Part shown: in pieces, positions 8,801-16,250 of the stretch | Layout of the letters: every line of letters begins with the position of its first letter | How positions within the stretch are numbered: position 1 is the first letter of the stretch | From: Candidatus Peribacteraceae bacterium | GTDB taxonomy: Bacteria > Patescibacteriota > Gracilibacteria > Peribacterales > Peribacteraceae | Direction of reading: 5' to 3' | Assembly (NCBI GenBank): GCA_013140485.1 | Contig: JABFSS010000117.1 | Location: forward strand, 1-35,547 | DNA length: 35,547 bases | The notes under the pieces: model-generated | Databases searched by the model: none | The model's input: the letters and a program-made list of their open reading frames with translations, nothing else | What the model was told of the DNA's origin: nothing | Position numbers and translations under genes: made by a program

Positions 8801-10306
8801 TCAGACGTCGTAGTAGCGGAAGAATTCAGACGCCGTGGGTCTCTTCGACTCATCGGCTGCCTCGGCGCGCTTACCGGCGATGAAGTTGTCGATCAATGCC
8901 TGGCTGAAGACGCCGCCCTGGAGGAGGAATTCGTTATCCTGCTCGAGCGCGTCCAATGCTTCCGAGAGTGAGGCCGGAGCGCGCTTGATCTTGGCCAGTT
9001 GTTCGGGAGCCATGTCGTACAAGTTGCCGTCGGTGTGATCGCCCGGGAGCAAGCCTTTCGCGATGCCATCGAGTCCGGCGAGCATCAGCGCGGAGAAGGC
9101 GAGGTACGGGTTGCAGGCGGGGTCCGGCATGCGGAATTCGACACGCTTGGCCTTGGGGTTGTTGCTGTACATCGGGATGCGGATCGCGGCGCTACGGTTG
9201 CGGGCCGAGTAGATCAAGTTCACCGGGGCTTCGAAGCCCGGAACGAGACGCTTGTAGCTGTTGGTCGTCGGGTTGCAGATTGCGCAGAGAGCCTTGGCGT
9301 GGTGAATCAATCCCGCAATGTAGTGCAGCGCCATCTTGCTCAGTCCCGCATATTCTTCGCCGGCGAAGAGCGGCTTGCCCTGCTTCCACAAGCTCATGTG
9401 GACGTGCATCCCCGAACCGTTGTCGCCGAAGAGAGGCTTCGGCATGAAGGTCGCCGTTTTTCCATAGCGGTATGCGACGTTGCGGACGATGTACTTGTAG
9501 CGCATCAATTTATCCGCCATCACCAGCAGTTCATCACGCTCCATGTCGATCTCCGCCTGGCCGGCGGTGGCGACTTCGTGGTGGAAGGTTTCGATCTTGA
9601 TGCCGGCGCGCTCCATTTCGCGGACCATCGTCGAGCGGAGGTCCTGCTGCTGGTCCATCGGCGATGTCGGGAAGTAGCCTTCTTTGTGGCGGATCTTGTA
9701 GCCGAGGTTGCCCGCCATGCCGTCTTCTCCCTTGCCCGTGTTCCAGATGCCTTCGGTGGAATCAACGTCGTACATCGCGCCGTGGGCGCTCGTGTCGTAC
9801 TTCACGGAATCAAAAATGAAGAACTCCGCTTCCGGTCCGAAGTAGGCCATATCGGCGACGTTGCTGTTCTTCAAGTACTCCATCGCGCGCATCGCGACCG
9901 TGCGGGGGCTGCTGTCATACCACTCGCCCGTGATCGGATCCTTGACGTTGCAGAGGACTGAGAGCGTCTGTTCAGTCTTAAACGTGTCAAGAATGGCGGT
10001 TGTGGGATCGGGAACCAGCAACATGTCGGACTCCTGGATCATGCGGAAGCCGCGGATCGAACTTCCGTCGAAGCCCGCCGAGCCCTTCAGCACGTCTTCC
10101 ATCTCGTGGATCGGTTTGCTCGTGTGCTGGAGCGTGCCGGGAACGTCGACGAACGTGAGGTCGAGCACGGTGCATTCATGCTTCTTGGCGAACGCGATGG
10201 CGTCGTCGGCCGTCTTGATCTTCGGCGTGAACGACAGGTCGTCGCCCGCATGCGTGCGGGGGATCTTCATGAGTTCCTTTTCGAGTGCTCCGGCGACGGG
10301 ATTCAT
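8801..10306 (-). CDS. glnA: Glutamine synthetase type I
   Basis: VDVPGTLQHTSKP, GFDGSSIRGF, GPEAEFFIFD, NPTTNSYKRLVPGFEAPVN, RMPDPACNPYLAFSALMLAGLDGI. Start placed at ATG 10306. Confidence 0.96.
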   Translation of the reverse strand: MNPVAGALEKELMKIPRTHAGDDLSFTPKIKTADDAIAFAKKHECTVLDLTFVDVPGTLQHTSKPIHEMEDVLKGSAGFDGSSIRGFRMIQESDMLLVPDPTTAILDTFKTEQTLSVLCNVKDPITGEWYDSSPRTVAMRAMEYLKNSNVADMAYFGPEAEFFIFDSVKYDTSAHGAMYDVDSTEGIWNTGKGEDGMAGNLGYKIRHKEGYFPTSPMDQQQDLRSTMVREMERAGIKIETFHHEVATAGQAEIDMERDELLVMADKLMRYKYIVRNVAYRYGKTATFMPKPLFGDNGSGMHVHMSLWKQGKPLFAGEEYAGLSKMALHYIAGLIHHAKALCAICNPTTNSYKRLVPGFEAPVNLIYSARNRSAAIRIPMYSNNPKAKRVEFRMPDPACNPYLAFSALMLAGLDGIAKGLLPGDHTDGNLYDMAPEQLAKIKRAPASLSEALDALEQDNEFLLQGGVFSQALIDNFIAGKRAEAADESKRPTASEFFRYYDV

Positions 10307-10523
10307 AAGAAAATGGGGAAGAAATGAAAGTGGTCGCGTATGTTTTACGGGCTGACGGAAGGGAATCCAACGGGGTGTCCGAACACAATTTGTCGTTCTG
10401 TTCATTTTTTTTACAACACGGTTGCTTTACACTGATGCCCCTACGAGACGGTGTCAGCCCTGAATTTTCTTCATCCTTCTCGTCAGTGTTTGAGACAATT
10501 ACACGTTGCGACCCCTCTCATCT

Positions 10524-11270
10524 ATGGCAAAAGACTTACTGCGCATTTTGGAGTCCGTCGGTCTGAGTGATGCACAGGCCGCGCTCTACGTTGCGGGCTT
10601 GCAACTGAGCTCGGCTCCGGCCTCCGAATATGCCAAGGCAACAGGAATCAACCGGATTACGGCCTACAACACACTGGAGGAGATGGTGCATCAGGGGCGG
10701 TTCACACTTGTCAAGAAAGTGCGCGGCAAGTGGTACGCGCCGGTCGCGCCCGAATACCTCGCGGTCGATGCCCGTAAGAATGCCGATGCGCTGGACCGAT
10801 CGCTTCCGGAATTGCGGTCGTTGCAAGGCACCAAGGAGCGGAAGCCGCATGTGCGCTTTTTCGAAGGCTGGGACGGCGTCCGCCGCATTTACGACGACAC
10901 ACTCGCGGCGCGCAGCGAAATCCTCAACTTCGCCAACTCCGCCGTCGTGCGCAAATACTGGCCGAATTATGACGAAGCGTACGTCGCCGAACGCGTGAAG
11001 CGGGGGATCCACTTGCGCGGCATCGCCCCCGATGACGTCATGGGACGGCGGGTCCACGGCGAAGACAAGAAAAAGCTGCGTGAGATCCGTCTCGTCCCTG
11101 CCAAAGATTTCGACTTCACGAACGAGATCAACATTTACGATCATAAAGTCGCGATCTGTTCCTTCGCCAGTTCGCCGCAAATGTTCGGCGTGATCATCGA
11201 GAGCAAAGAAGTGGCGGAGACGCAGAGGCAGATCTTCGAGATGGCGTGGAGGTACGCAGGCAGGAAATGA
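10524..11270 (+). CDS. TrmB-family-like transcriptional regulator
   Basis: N-terminal wHTH (LRILESVGLSDAQAALYVAGLQLSSAPASEYAKATGINRITAYNTLEEMVHQG) and a TrmB-like C-terminal sensor region; divergent from glnA. Confidence 0.8.
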   Translation: MAKDLLRILESVGLSDAQAALYVAGLQLSSAPASEYAKATGINRITAYNTLEEMVHQGRFTLVKKVRGKWYAPVAPEYLAVDARKNADALDRSLPELRSLQGTKERKPHVRFFEGWDGVRRIYDDTLAARSEILNFANSAVVRKYWPNYDEAYVAERVKRGIHLRGIAPDDVMGRRVHGEDKKKLREIRLVPAKDFDFTNEINIYDHKVAICSFASSPQMFGVIIESKEVAETQRQIFEMAWRYAGRK

Positions 11271-11273
11271 TTG

Positions 11274-11320
11274 TCACTCTGAGCGGAGCGAAGAGTGGCT
11301 TGGCGGTACACAGCCAAGCC
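11274..11320. repeat. Dispersed hairpin, copy 2 (TCACTCTGAGCGGAGCGAAGAGTGG) abutting a second hairpin GGCTTGGC-ggtacaca-GCCAAGCC
   Basis: Direct inspection; lies in the convergent spacer after the TrmB-like gene and may act as terminator. Confidence 0.7.
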
Positions 11321-11345
11321 TAACCGCTAAATCCGGAGCTTGTCT

Positions 11346-11729
11346 TCAATCATTTACAGCACTCGCTTGTCGCCATGGCATCTGAGTTACGGACGACGGC
11401 ACGGGACGCATGGCATCTGGATTGATCTTGGACAGAACAGAGTTTTTGTGAGCGGCAATTTCAGAACCGATGCGGGCGCGCTCGTCAACAAGTATAAAAC
11501 TCGGACGGGCTCCCAGCCCATCGAGAACACTATCCATTTGACCTGCCTTATTCATGGCGTCGTACAATTTTTGCAGAAAGTCATAGACATACTCCCGCTG
11601 TTTTTTTGCAGGAAGATTTTCGACGATAGTCGCAAGCGCGTTTGGATGGCCGAGATCCAATTCGCCGGATAGTCTTTCCATCGCCGAGGGGTCATCCTGA
11701 ATGCCGTAGCGCTTGGCTTTGTTTGCCAT
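11346..11729 (-). CDS. Hypothetical protein
   Basis: 127 aa ORF with coding-like composition, convergent with the TrmB-like gene. Confidence 0.5.
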   Translation of the reverse strand: MANKAKRYGIQDDPSAMERLSGELDLGHPNALATIVENLPAKKQREYVYDFLQKLYDAMNKAGQMDSVLDGLGARPSFILVDERARIGSEIAAHKNSVLSKINPDAMRPVPSSVTQMPWRQASAVND

Positions 11730-11889
11730 ACGTATTTTGGGAGAGAAGTCTTAAGTGTATATTAATAATATATTTGTAAATAAAAAGCAACTTTCTCCTG
11801 ACAATACGCATCTTTTGGATGACCTCACGCATCTATGACAACGCGAGACAGTTTGCTCTTTCTGAAGTTTCTCCTGCTATTCTTGCCGC

Positions 11890-12750
11890 ATGCGCGCATA
11901 TCTTCATTTACTTCAACATATCCTCGATCACGGCGTCAAAAAAGACGACCGCACGGGCGTGGGAACGCTCAGCACATTCGGCAACCAGATGCGGTTCAAT
12001 CTGCAGGAAGGTTTTCCTCTGCTAACCACAAAGAAGCTCTCGACCCGTTCGATCTTCCAGGAACTTCTCTGGTTTCTGAAAGGCGATACCAACGTGAAAT
12101 CTCTGCAGGCGGTGGGCGTGAGTATTTGGGACGAATGGGCGACGGCGGAGCAGTGCGCCAAATTCGGGCGGCAAGAAGGCGAACTGGGTCCGGTGTACGG
12201 GCATCAGTGGCGCAACTTCGGTGCGACGATGAAGCCGGATGGGACGTATGAGAAAAATGGCGTGGATCAGATCGCGCAGCTGATCGAAGGCATCAAGAAG
12301 AATCCCAATAGCCGTCGGCACATCGTCACCGGATGGAATCCGAAGGAGGCAGATCAAGTGGCACTGCCGCCCTGCCACACCTTGTTTCAGTTCTACGTGA
12401 CATCAGGGATCGCGGGCAGAATGCCCGCGCTAAGTTGCCAGCTCTATCAGCGCAGCGCCGATACATTCCTGGGCGTGCCGTTCAACATCGCCAGCTATGC
12501 CCTGCTCACGCACATGATTGCGCAAGTCTGCGGTCTCCAGGTCGGCGAGTTCGTCCACACGCTCGGCGATACGCATTTGTATCTGAATCATCTCGATCAA
12601 GCGAAGGAACAACTCAGCCGTGAGCCAAGGAAGATTCCACAATTGAAGCTGAATCCGGCGGTCAAAAACATCGATGACTTCAAGTATGAAGATATTGAGA
12701 TCATCGGATATGACGCCCATCCGAGTATAAAAGCGCCGATTGCGGTATAA
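11890..12750 (+). CDS. thyA: Thymidylate synthase
   Basis: [67 protein letters not shown]. Confidence 0.97.
   Translation: MRAYLHLLQHILDHGVKKDDRTGVGTLSTFGNQMRFNLQEGFPLLTTKKLSTRSIFQELLWFLKGDTNVKSLQAVGVSIWDEWATAEQCAKFGRQEGELGPVYGHQWRNFGATMKPDGTYEKNGVDQIAQLIEGIKKNPNSRRHIVTGWNPKEADQVALPPCHTLFQFYVTSGIAGRMPALSCQLYQRSADTFLGVPFNIASYALLTHMIAQVCGLQVGEFVHTLGDTHLYLNHLDQAKEQLSREPRKIPQLKLNPAVKNIDDFKYEDIEIIGYDAHPSIKAPIAV
12411..12429. repeat. Perfect palindrome inside thyA
   Basis: CGCGGGCA-GAA-TGCCCGCG. Confidence 0.85.
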
Positions 12751-12848
12751 ATCCTAAACTCTAACTTCAAAATCCTAAGCAAATCCTAATTCCTAACACC
12801 TTGTTTCTTGAAAATTGTTTAGGATTTAGGGTTTAGGGTTTAGGATTT
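12749..12848. repeat. 7-nt-word inverted repeat between thyA and folA
   Basis: AAATCCTAAAC...AATCCTAA...TCCTAA on the left, TTTAGGA|TTTAGGG|TTTAGGG|TTTAGGA|TTT on the right; 11-nt perfect complement AAATCCTAAAC/GTTTAGGATTT. Confidence 0.85.
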
Positions 12849-12852
12849 CCGC

Positions 12853-13344
12853 ATGATTCTCTCCATCATCGCCGCCGCGTCCGACAACAACGTCATCGGG
12901 AACAAAGGGCAGCTTCCCTGGAAGCTTGCCGAGGATTTCAAACGCATGAAAGAACTGACGATGGGTCATCCGCTCATCATGGGACGCAAGACGCACGAGT
13001 CCATCGGAAGGGCGCTCCCCGGCCGCCGCAACATCGTCATCACGCATCAGAAAATGACATTTCCCGGCTGCGAAGTGGTCACATCACTTGATGGGGCTCT
13101 CCAGTCCGTCACGGATGAAACAGAAGCATTCATCTTCGGCGGAGGCGAGATTTACAAGCAGGGGATGGAGAAGGCGCAGAAGATTTACCTGACACGCGTG
13201 CAAGCGTCAGTAGAGGGGGATGCATTTTTTCCGGAGATTGATCCGAAACACTGGAAAGAAGTTGCACGCGAAGACCATCCTGCGGATACGGAGAATCAGT
13301 ATCCGTATTCGTTTATCACGTACGAGCGGAAAACTGAGTTATGA
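12853..13344 (+). CDS. folA: Dihydrofolate reductase
   Basis: AASDNNVIGNKGQLPWKLAEDFKRMKELTMGHPLIMGRKTHESIGRALPGRRNIVIT, FIFGGGEIY. Confidence 0.96.
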   Translation: MILSIIAAASDNNVIGNKGQLPWKLAEDFKRMKELTMGHPLIMGRKTHESIGRALPGRRNIVITHQKMTFPGCEVVTSLDGALQSVTDETEAFIFGGGEIYKQGMEKAQKIYLTRVQASVEGDAFFPEIDPKHWKEVAREDHPADTENQYPYSFITYERKTEL

Positions 13345-13614
13345 AAGTTTTTGCTCGGCACGATCCAGCAATTGTCTTTCTTGAACTTCATCAAGAAAAA
13401 CAGCCATTGGAATGATATCGGGAGTATTTTCGCCATTAAGACAAATAGTGACGTCTTGATTGGTAAGCGCCAGAATCGTACCGAACGTATTATCAGGAAA
13501 ATGTACGAGGCTTTTTTCTCTGTACACTACGTGATTGATCTCCACAGAGGGAATGGACTTCATTGTGCACAGGGGAAAGAGAAGGCATTGTGCACGAAGC
13601 GTTTTTCCGGTCAA
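13339..13614 (-). CDS. Hypothetical protein (start uncertain)
   Basis: ORF overlapping the folA stop on the opposite strand; a plausible internal start is MKSIPSVEINHVVY. Confidence 0.4.
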   Translation of the reverse strand: MTGKTLRAQCLLFPLCTMKSIPSVEINHVVYREKSLVHFPDNTFGTILALTNQDVTICLNGENTPDIIPMAVFLDEVQERQLLDRAEQKLS

Positions 13615-13728
13615 TGTTGCACATCTACCATATCGACTTTTCCTCTTCCATTAGCCATGAATCTGCAGTCATGAATTTTCTCGGCAATCTCTGCGGGCGA
13701 GTGCCAATGGACGTGGGAGACTAGTGGC

Positions 13729-14496
13729 ATGTACGGACTCGCACTCGCACAGGACATGTACAGAGACACCGCCCGGAAAACTCGCGGGCAGAAATTCAGC
13801 ACGGTGGCCAAGAATTTAAAAAGCAAAGCCGATGCGTTGGAATCAAGAGTCGGCGATGAGCAGGACGTGCAAAATGATGTGGCCGATACTCTCGGCGATC
13901 TTTCCGGTGACACGCGTGAACAAGTCGATCAAGTGTTCGAAGGAGATCCGGCTGCGGTGAAGACCATCAAGGAAACCGTCACGCATCTTCGCCAAGGTGC
14001 GGAGGATATTCTGGCGACAACGGAGCATGCAGACATGGAGAACAAGGAACACGGAGGCGAGACTCTGGCGGAGGCGCAATTGGAAGTCACGGGATCGGAG
14101 ACGGGAGATGCGGAGAAAATGGCAGGCAAGAATACGGTCGTCGATAAAGATGTGGGCGTAGGAGCGGCTGCACATGAGACAGAGCACGCAGAGAAACAGG
14201 CGGTACAGACCGTTGACCGCGTATCAGCTACTCCCAACGCCGTCGAGCAGACTACCGTTTCCAATACACTCGACGAAGCACCCAAGAAGGATGAGATGAC
14301 CTCAACACAGTTGACCGAAGCGGGAGCGGTTGCGGTGCAGATTCAAGCAGCACCCGGAAGCAAAGAGACCCTCGATACAATTTACAAAGACACGTATGAA
14401 CATGTTCGTAGCGTCGTCGGCAGTGATCAGCGAGTTATTGAACTTGCACGACAGAAAGACGGATTGGAGCAGGTGGGGGAGATGATGGCTGTCTGA
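13729..14496 (+). CDS. Hypothetical acidic, Glu/Thr-rich protein (255 aa)
   Basis: Long ORF, low-complexity helical composition, no recognised family. Confidence 0.6.
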   Translation: MYGLALAQDMYRDTARKTRGQKFSTVAKNLKSKADALESRVGDEQDVQNDVADTLGDLSGDTREQVDQVFEGDPAAVKTIKETVTHLRQGAEDILATTEHADMENKEHGGETLAEAQLEVTGSETGDAEKMAGKNTVVDKDVGVGAAAHETEHAEKQAVQTVDRVSATPNAVEQTTVSNTLDEAPKKDEMTSTQLTEAGAVAVQIQAAPGSKETLDTIYKDTYEHVRSVVGSDQRVIELARQKDGLEQVGEMMAV

Positions 14497-14505
14497 ATGC
14501 CGGGA

Positions 14506-14535
14506 GTCAGCTCAGACGTCGGCGTCTGAGCTGAC
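14506..14535. terminator. Perfect hairpin between convergent genes
   Basis: GTCAGCTCAGACG-TCGG-CGTCTGAGCTGAC, 13-bp perfect stem between a + strand stop (14496) and the folE stop (14537). Confidence 0.55.
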
Positions 14536-14536
14536 C

Positions 14537-15079
14537 TTAACGATGAATCAATGTCATAAACTCCTCCCGCGTCTTCGGATCTTCTTTAAACAACCCCTTC
14601 ACACAGCTCGTCACGGCCGTGGAATGCTGCTTCTGCACACCGCGCATCATCATGCAGAGGTGACTGCACTCGATCACCACGCCGATGCCTTTGGGCTTGA
14701 GAATTTTCTCAAGCGCGTCACAGATCTGTTGGCCCATGCGCTCCTGCACCTGGAGCCGTCGCGCGTACATGTCGACGATCCGCGGAATTTTGCTCAGGCC
14801 GATGACATGCTTCTTGGGGATGTAGCCGACATGCACTTTGCCGAAGAAAGGGAGCAAGTGGTGCTCGCAGAGGGAATACACTTCGATGTCCTTCACGATG
14901 ACCATGCCCTCGGTATCCACCGGCATCAGCGCATTGTTCACGATCTTGTCGACGTTCTGATCGTAGCCGGAGGTCATGAACTCGTACGCTTCGCGGACGC
15001 GGCGGGGTGTTCCCTTCAGGCCGGGGCGGGATGGATCTTCGCCGAGAGCTTCGATGAGCTTCTGGATGAGGTCTTCCAT
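14537..15079 (-). CDS. folE: GTP cyclohydrolase I
   Basis: [50 protein letters not shown]. Confidence 0.97.
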   Translation of the reverse strand: MEDLIQKLIEALGEDPSRPGLKGTPRRVREAYEFMTSGYDQNVDKIVNNALMPVDTEGMVIVKDIEVYSLCEHHLLPFFGKVHVGYIPKKHVIGLSKIPRIVDMYARRLQVQERMGQQICDALEKILKPKGIGVVIECSHLCMMMRGVQKQHSTAVTSCVKGLFKEDPKTREEFMTLIHR

Positions 15080-15262
15080 GGGTGGGGAGTATGCCGAGAT
15101 TTGTTAATAATGGCCACCTCCCCTGTGACGGAGAGGAGGTGACCGGGAGGTCGTTCTTGTGAGGAGAACGGCCCGGGTTGCCCACCATAACGCGTATGAC
15201 GGGTTGCCCTTCTCCTCCCCCGCAGGGGAAGATCGCGGCGATAGTAATGTTAATTTTACTTA

Positions 15263-15790
15263 CTACAAGATAATCCTGACTTTTTCGACCTCCTGATCGA
15301 GCGTTCCTTCCAGCAATTCCTCCCATGTCTTCTCGAGCACGGGATGTTTCCCCAATGGATCCATGAGTTCGCTCAGCGGTTCCAGGACGAAGCGGCGTTC
15401 GTGCATGCGGGGGTGCGGGATGATCAGAGGGCCGTCAGATTCTTTTGCTTGATGGGAGGCGTGCCAGGTCTCTGCATCGGGATGAATGCCGGTACCGTGC
15501 AGCAGGAGATCGAGGTCAATGGTCCGCGGACCGAAACGAAACGGGGGATTTTTTCCCAGGTGCCGCTCGATGTGGCTCAGGAATTCGTAGATTTCATCGG
15601 GAGAGTGATCGGCATCGAGCATGGCGACCGCATTCAAGAAGTCTTCCTGCCTCTCGTGGTGCATGGGCGCGCTGCGGTAGACCGACGAGAAGCGGATGGC
15701 TGGGTGACGGTCGCGAAGCAGCGTGACCGCAGCTTTGATGTTGTCTTCGGGGTCGATGTTGCTGCCGAGGGCGATGTAGATCGAAGGCAC
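15263..15790 (-). CDS. folK: 2-amino-4-hydroxy-6-hydroxymethyldihydropteridine pyrophosphokinase (HPPK); likely GTG start at 15790
   Basis: YIALGSNIDPEDNIKAAV, RFGPRTIDLDLLLHG, IIPHPRMHERRFVLEPL. The region upstream of 15790 is repeat-derived. Confidence 0.93.
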   Translation of the reverse strand: MPSIYIALGSNIDPEDNIKAAVTLLRDRHPAIRFSSVYRSAPMHHERQEDFLNAVAMLDADHSPDEIYEFLSHIERHLGKNPPFRFGPRTIDLDLLLHGTGIHPDAETWHASHQAKESDGPLIIPHPRMHERRFVLEPLSELMDPLGKHPVLEKTWEELLEGTLDQEVEKVRIIL

Positions 15791-15827
15791 AGAGGCGACA
15801 AAGGGAACAGAGGGGACAAAGGCGATA

Positions 15828-16175
15828 TCACTTGGTTCGGATAATCGTGAGTGTAACGTGACGAGCTCCGGGAATCGCAAATTTCTTCACCGTCACCGTC
15901 ACTGCGGTCGTTTTATACTTCTTGAGAATCATCTGCGCGACGTCTTCGGCAAAGCGCTCGATGGTTTTGCGTTCTTTCTTTGCGAGTTCCTTCAAATCAT
16001 TCGTCACGTCGGAATAATTGACCGATTTCTTCACGTCGTCGGATTTTGCGGCCGCTTTGGCGTCAATTTCCATCTCCACGGTCACCAAGATGCGCTGCTC
16101 GGTTTCGCGTTCTTCCTTGGGGACGCCGATGTGCGTCCAGAGTTCGAGGTCGGTGATGGTAAGCAAATCGGACAT
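15828..16175 (-). CDS. folB: Dihydroneopterin aldolase
   Basis: LTITDLELWTHIGVPKEERETEQRILVTVEM, VNYSDVTNDLKEL, TIERFAEDVA. Confidence 0.88.
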   Translation of the reverse strand: MSDLLTITDLELWTHIGVPKEERETEQRILVTVEMEIDAKAAAKSDDVKKSVNYSDVTNDLKELAKKERKTIERFAEDVAQMILKKYKTTAVTVTVKKFAIPGARHVTLTIIRTK

Positions 16176-16250
16176 GAATCAAGAATAAAGAATCATGAAT
16201 CAAGAATGAAGTTTTTCATGACTCATGCTTCATGATTCGTTATTCAGCGT
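16173..16250. repeat. 7-nt-word hairpin repeat between folB and secD
   Basis: CATGAAT|CAAGAAT|AAAGAAT|CATGAAT|CAAGAAT ... TTTCATG|ACTCATG|CTTCATG|ATTCGTT|ATTC; 16/17 pairing between 16183-16199 and 16229-16245. Confidence 0.85.

Noticed and set aside
8749-8853. Extended N-terminus of AmtB from 8853
   Set aside because: The extension overlaps glnA coding sequence and repeat-derived spacer; MELTLPDLK at 8749 matches a normal AmtB start.
12817-12848. TTTAGGG array resembling plant-type telomere repeats
   Set aside because: Only about four degenerate units in a bacterial intergenic spacer with matching inverted words; better explained by the 7-nt-word hairpin class.
15080-15262. THF riboswitch upstream of folE
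   Set aside because: The recognisable THF riboswitch core is not seen; only generic inverted repeats are present.
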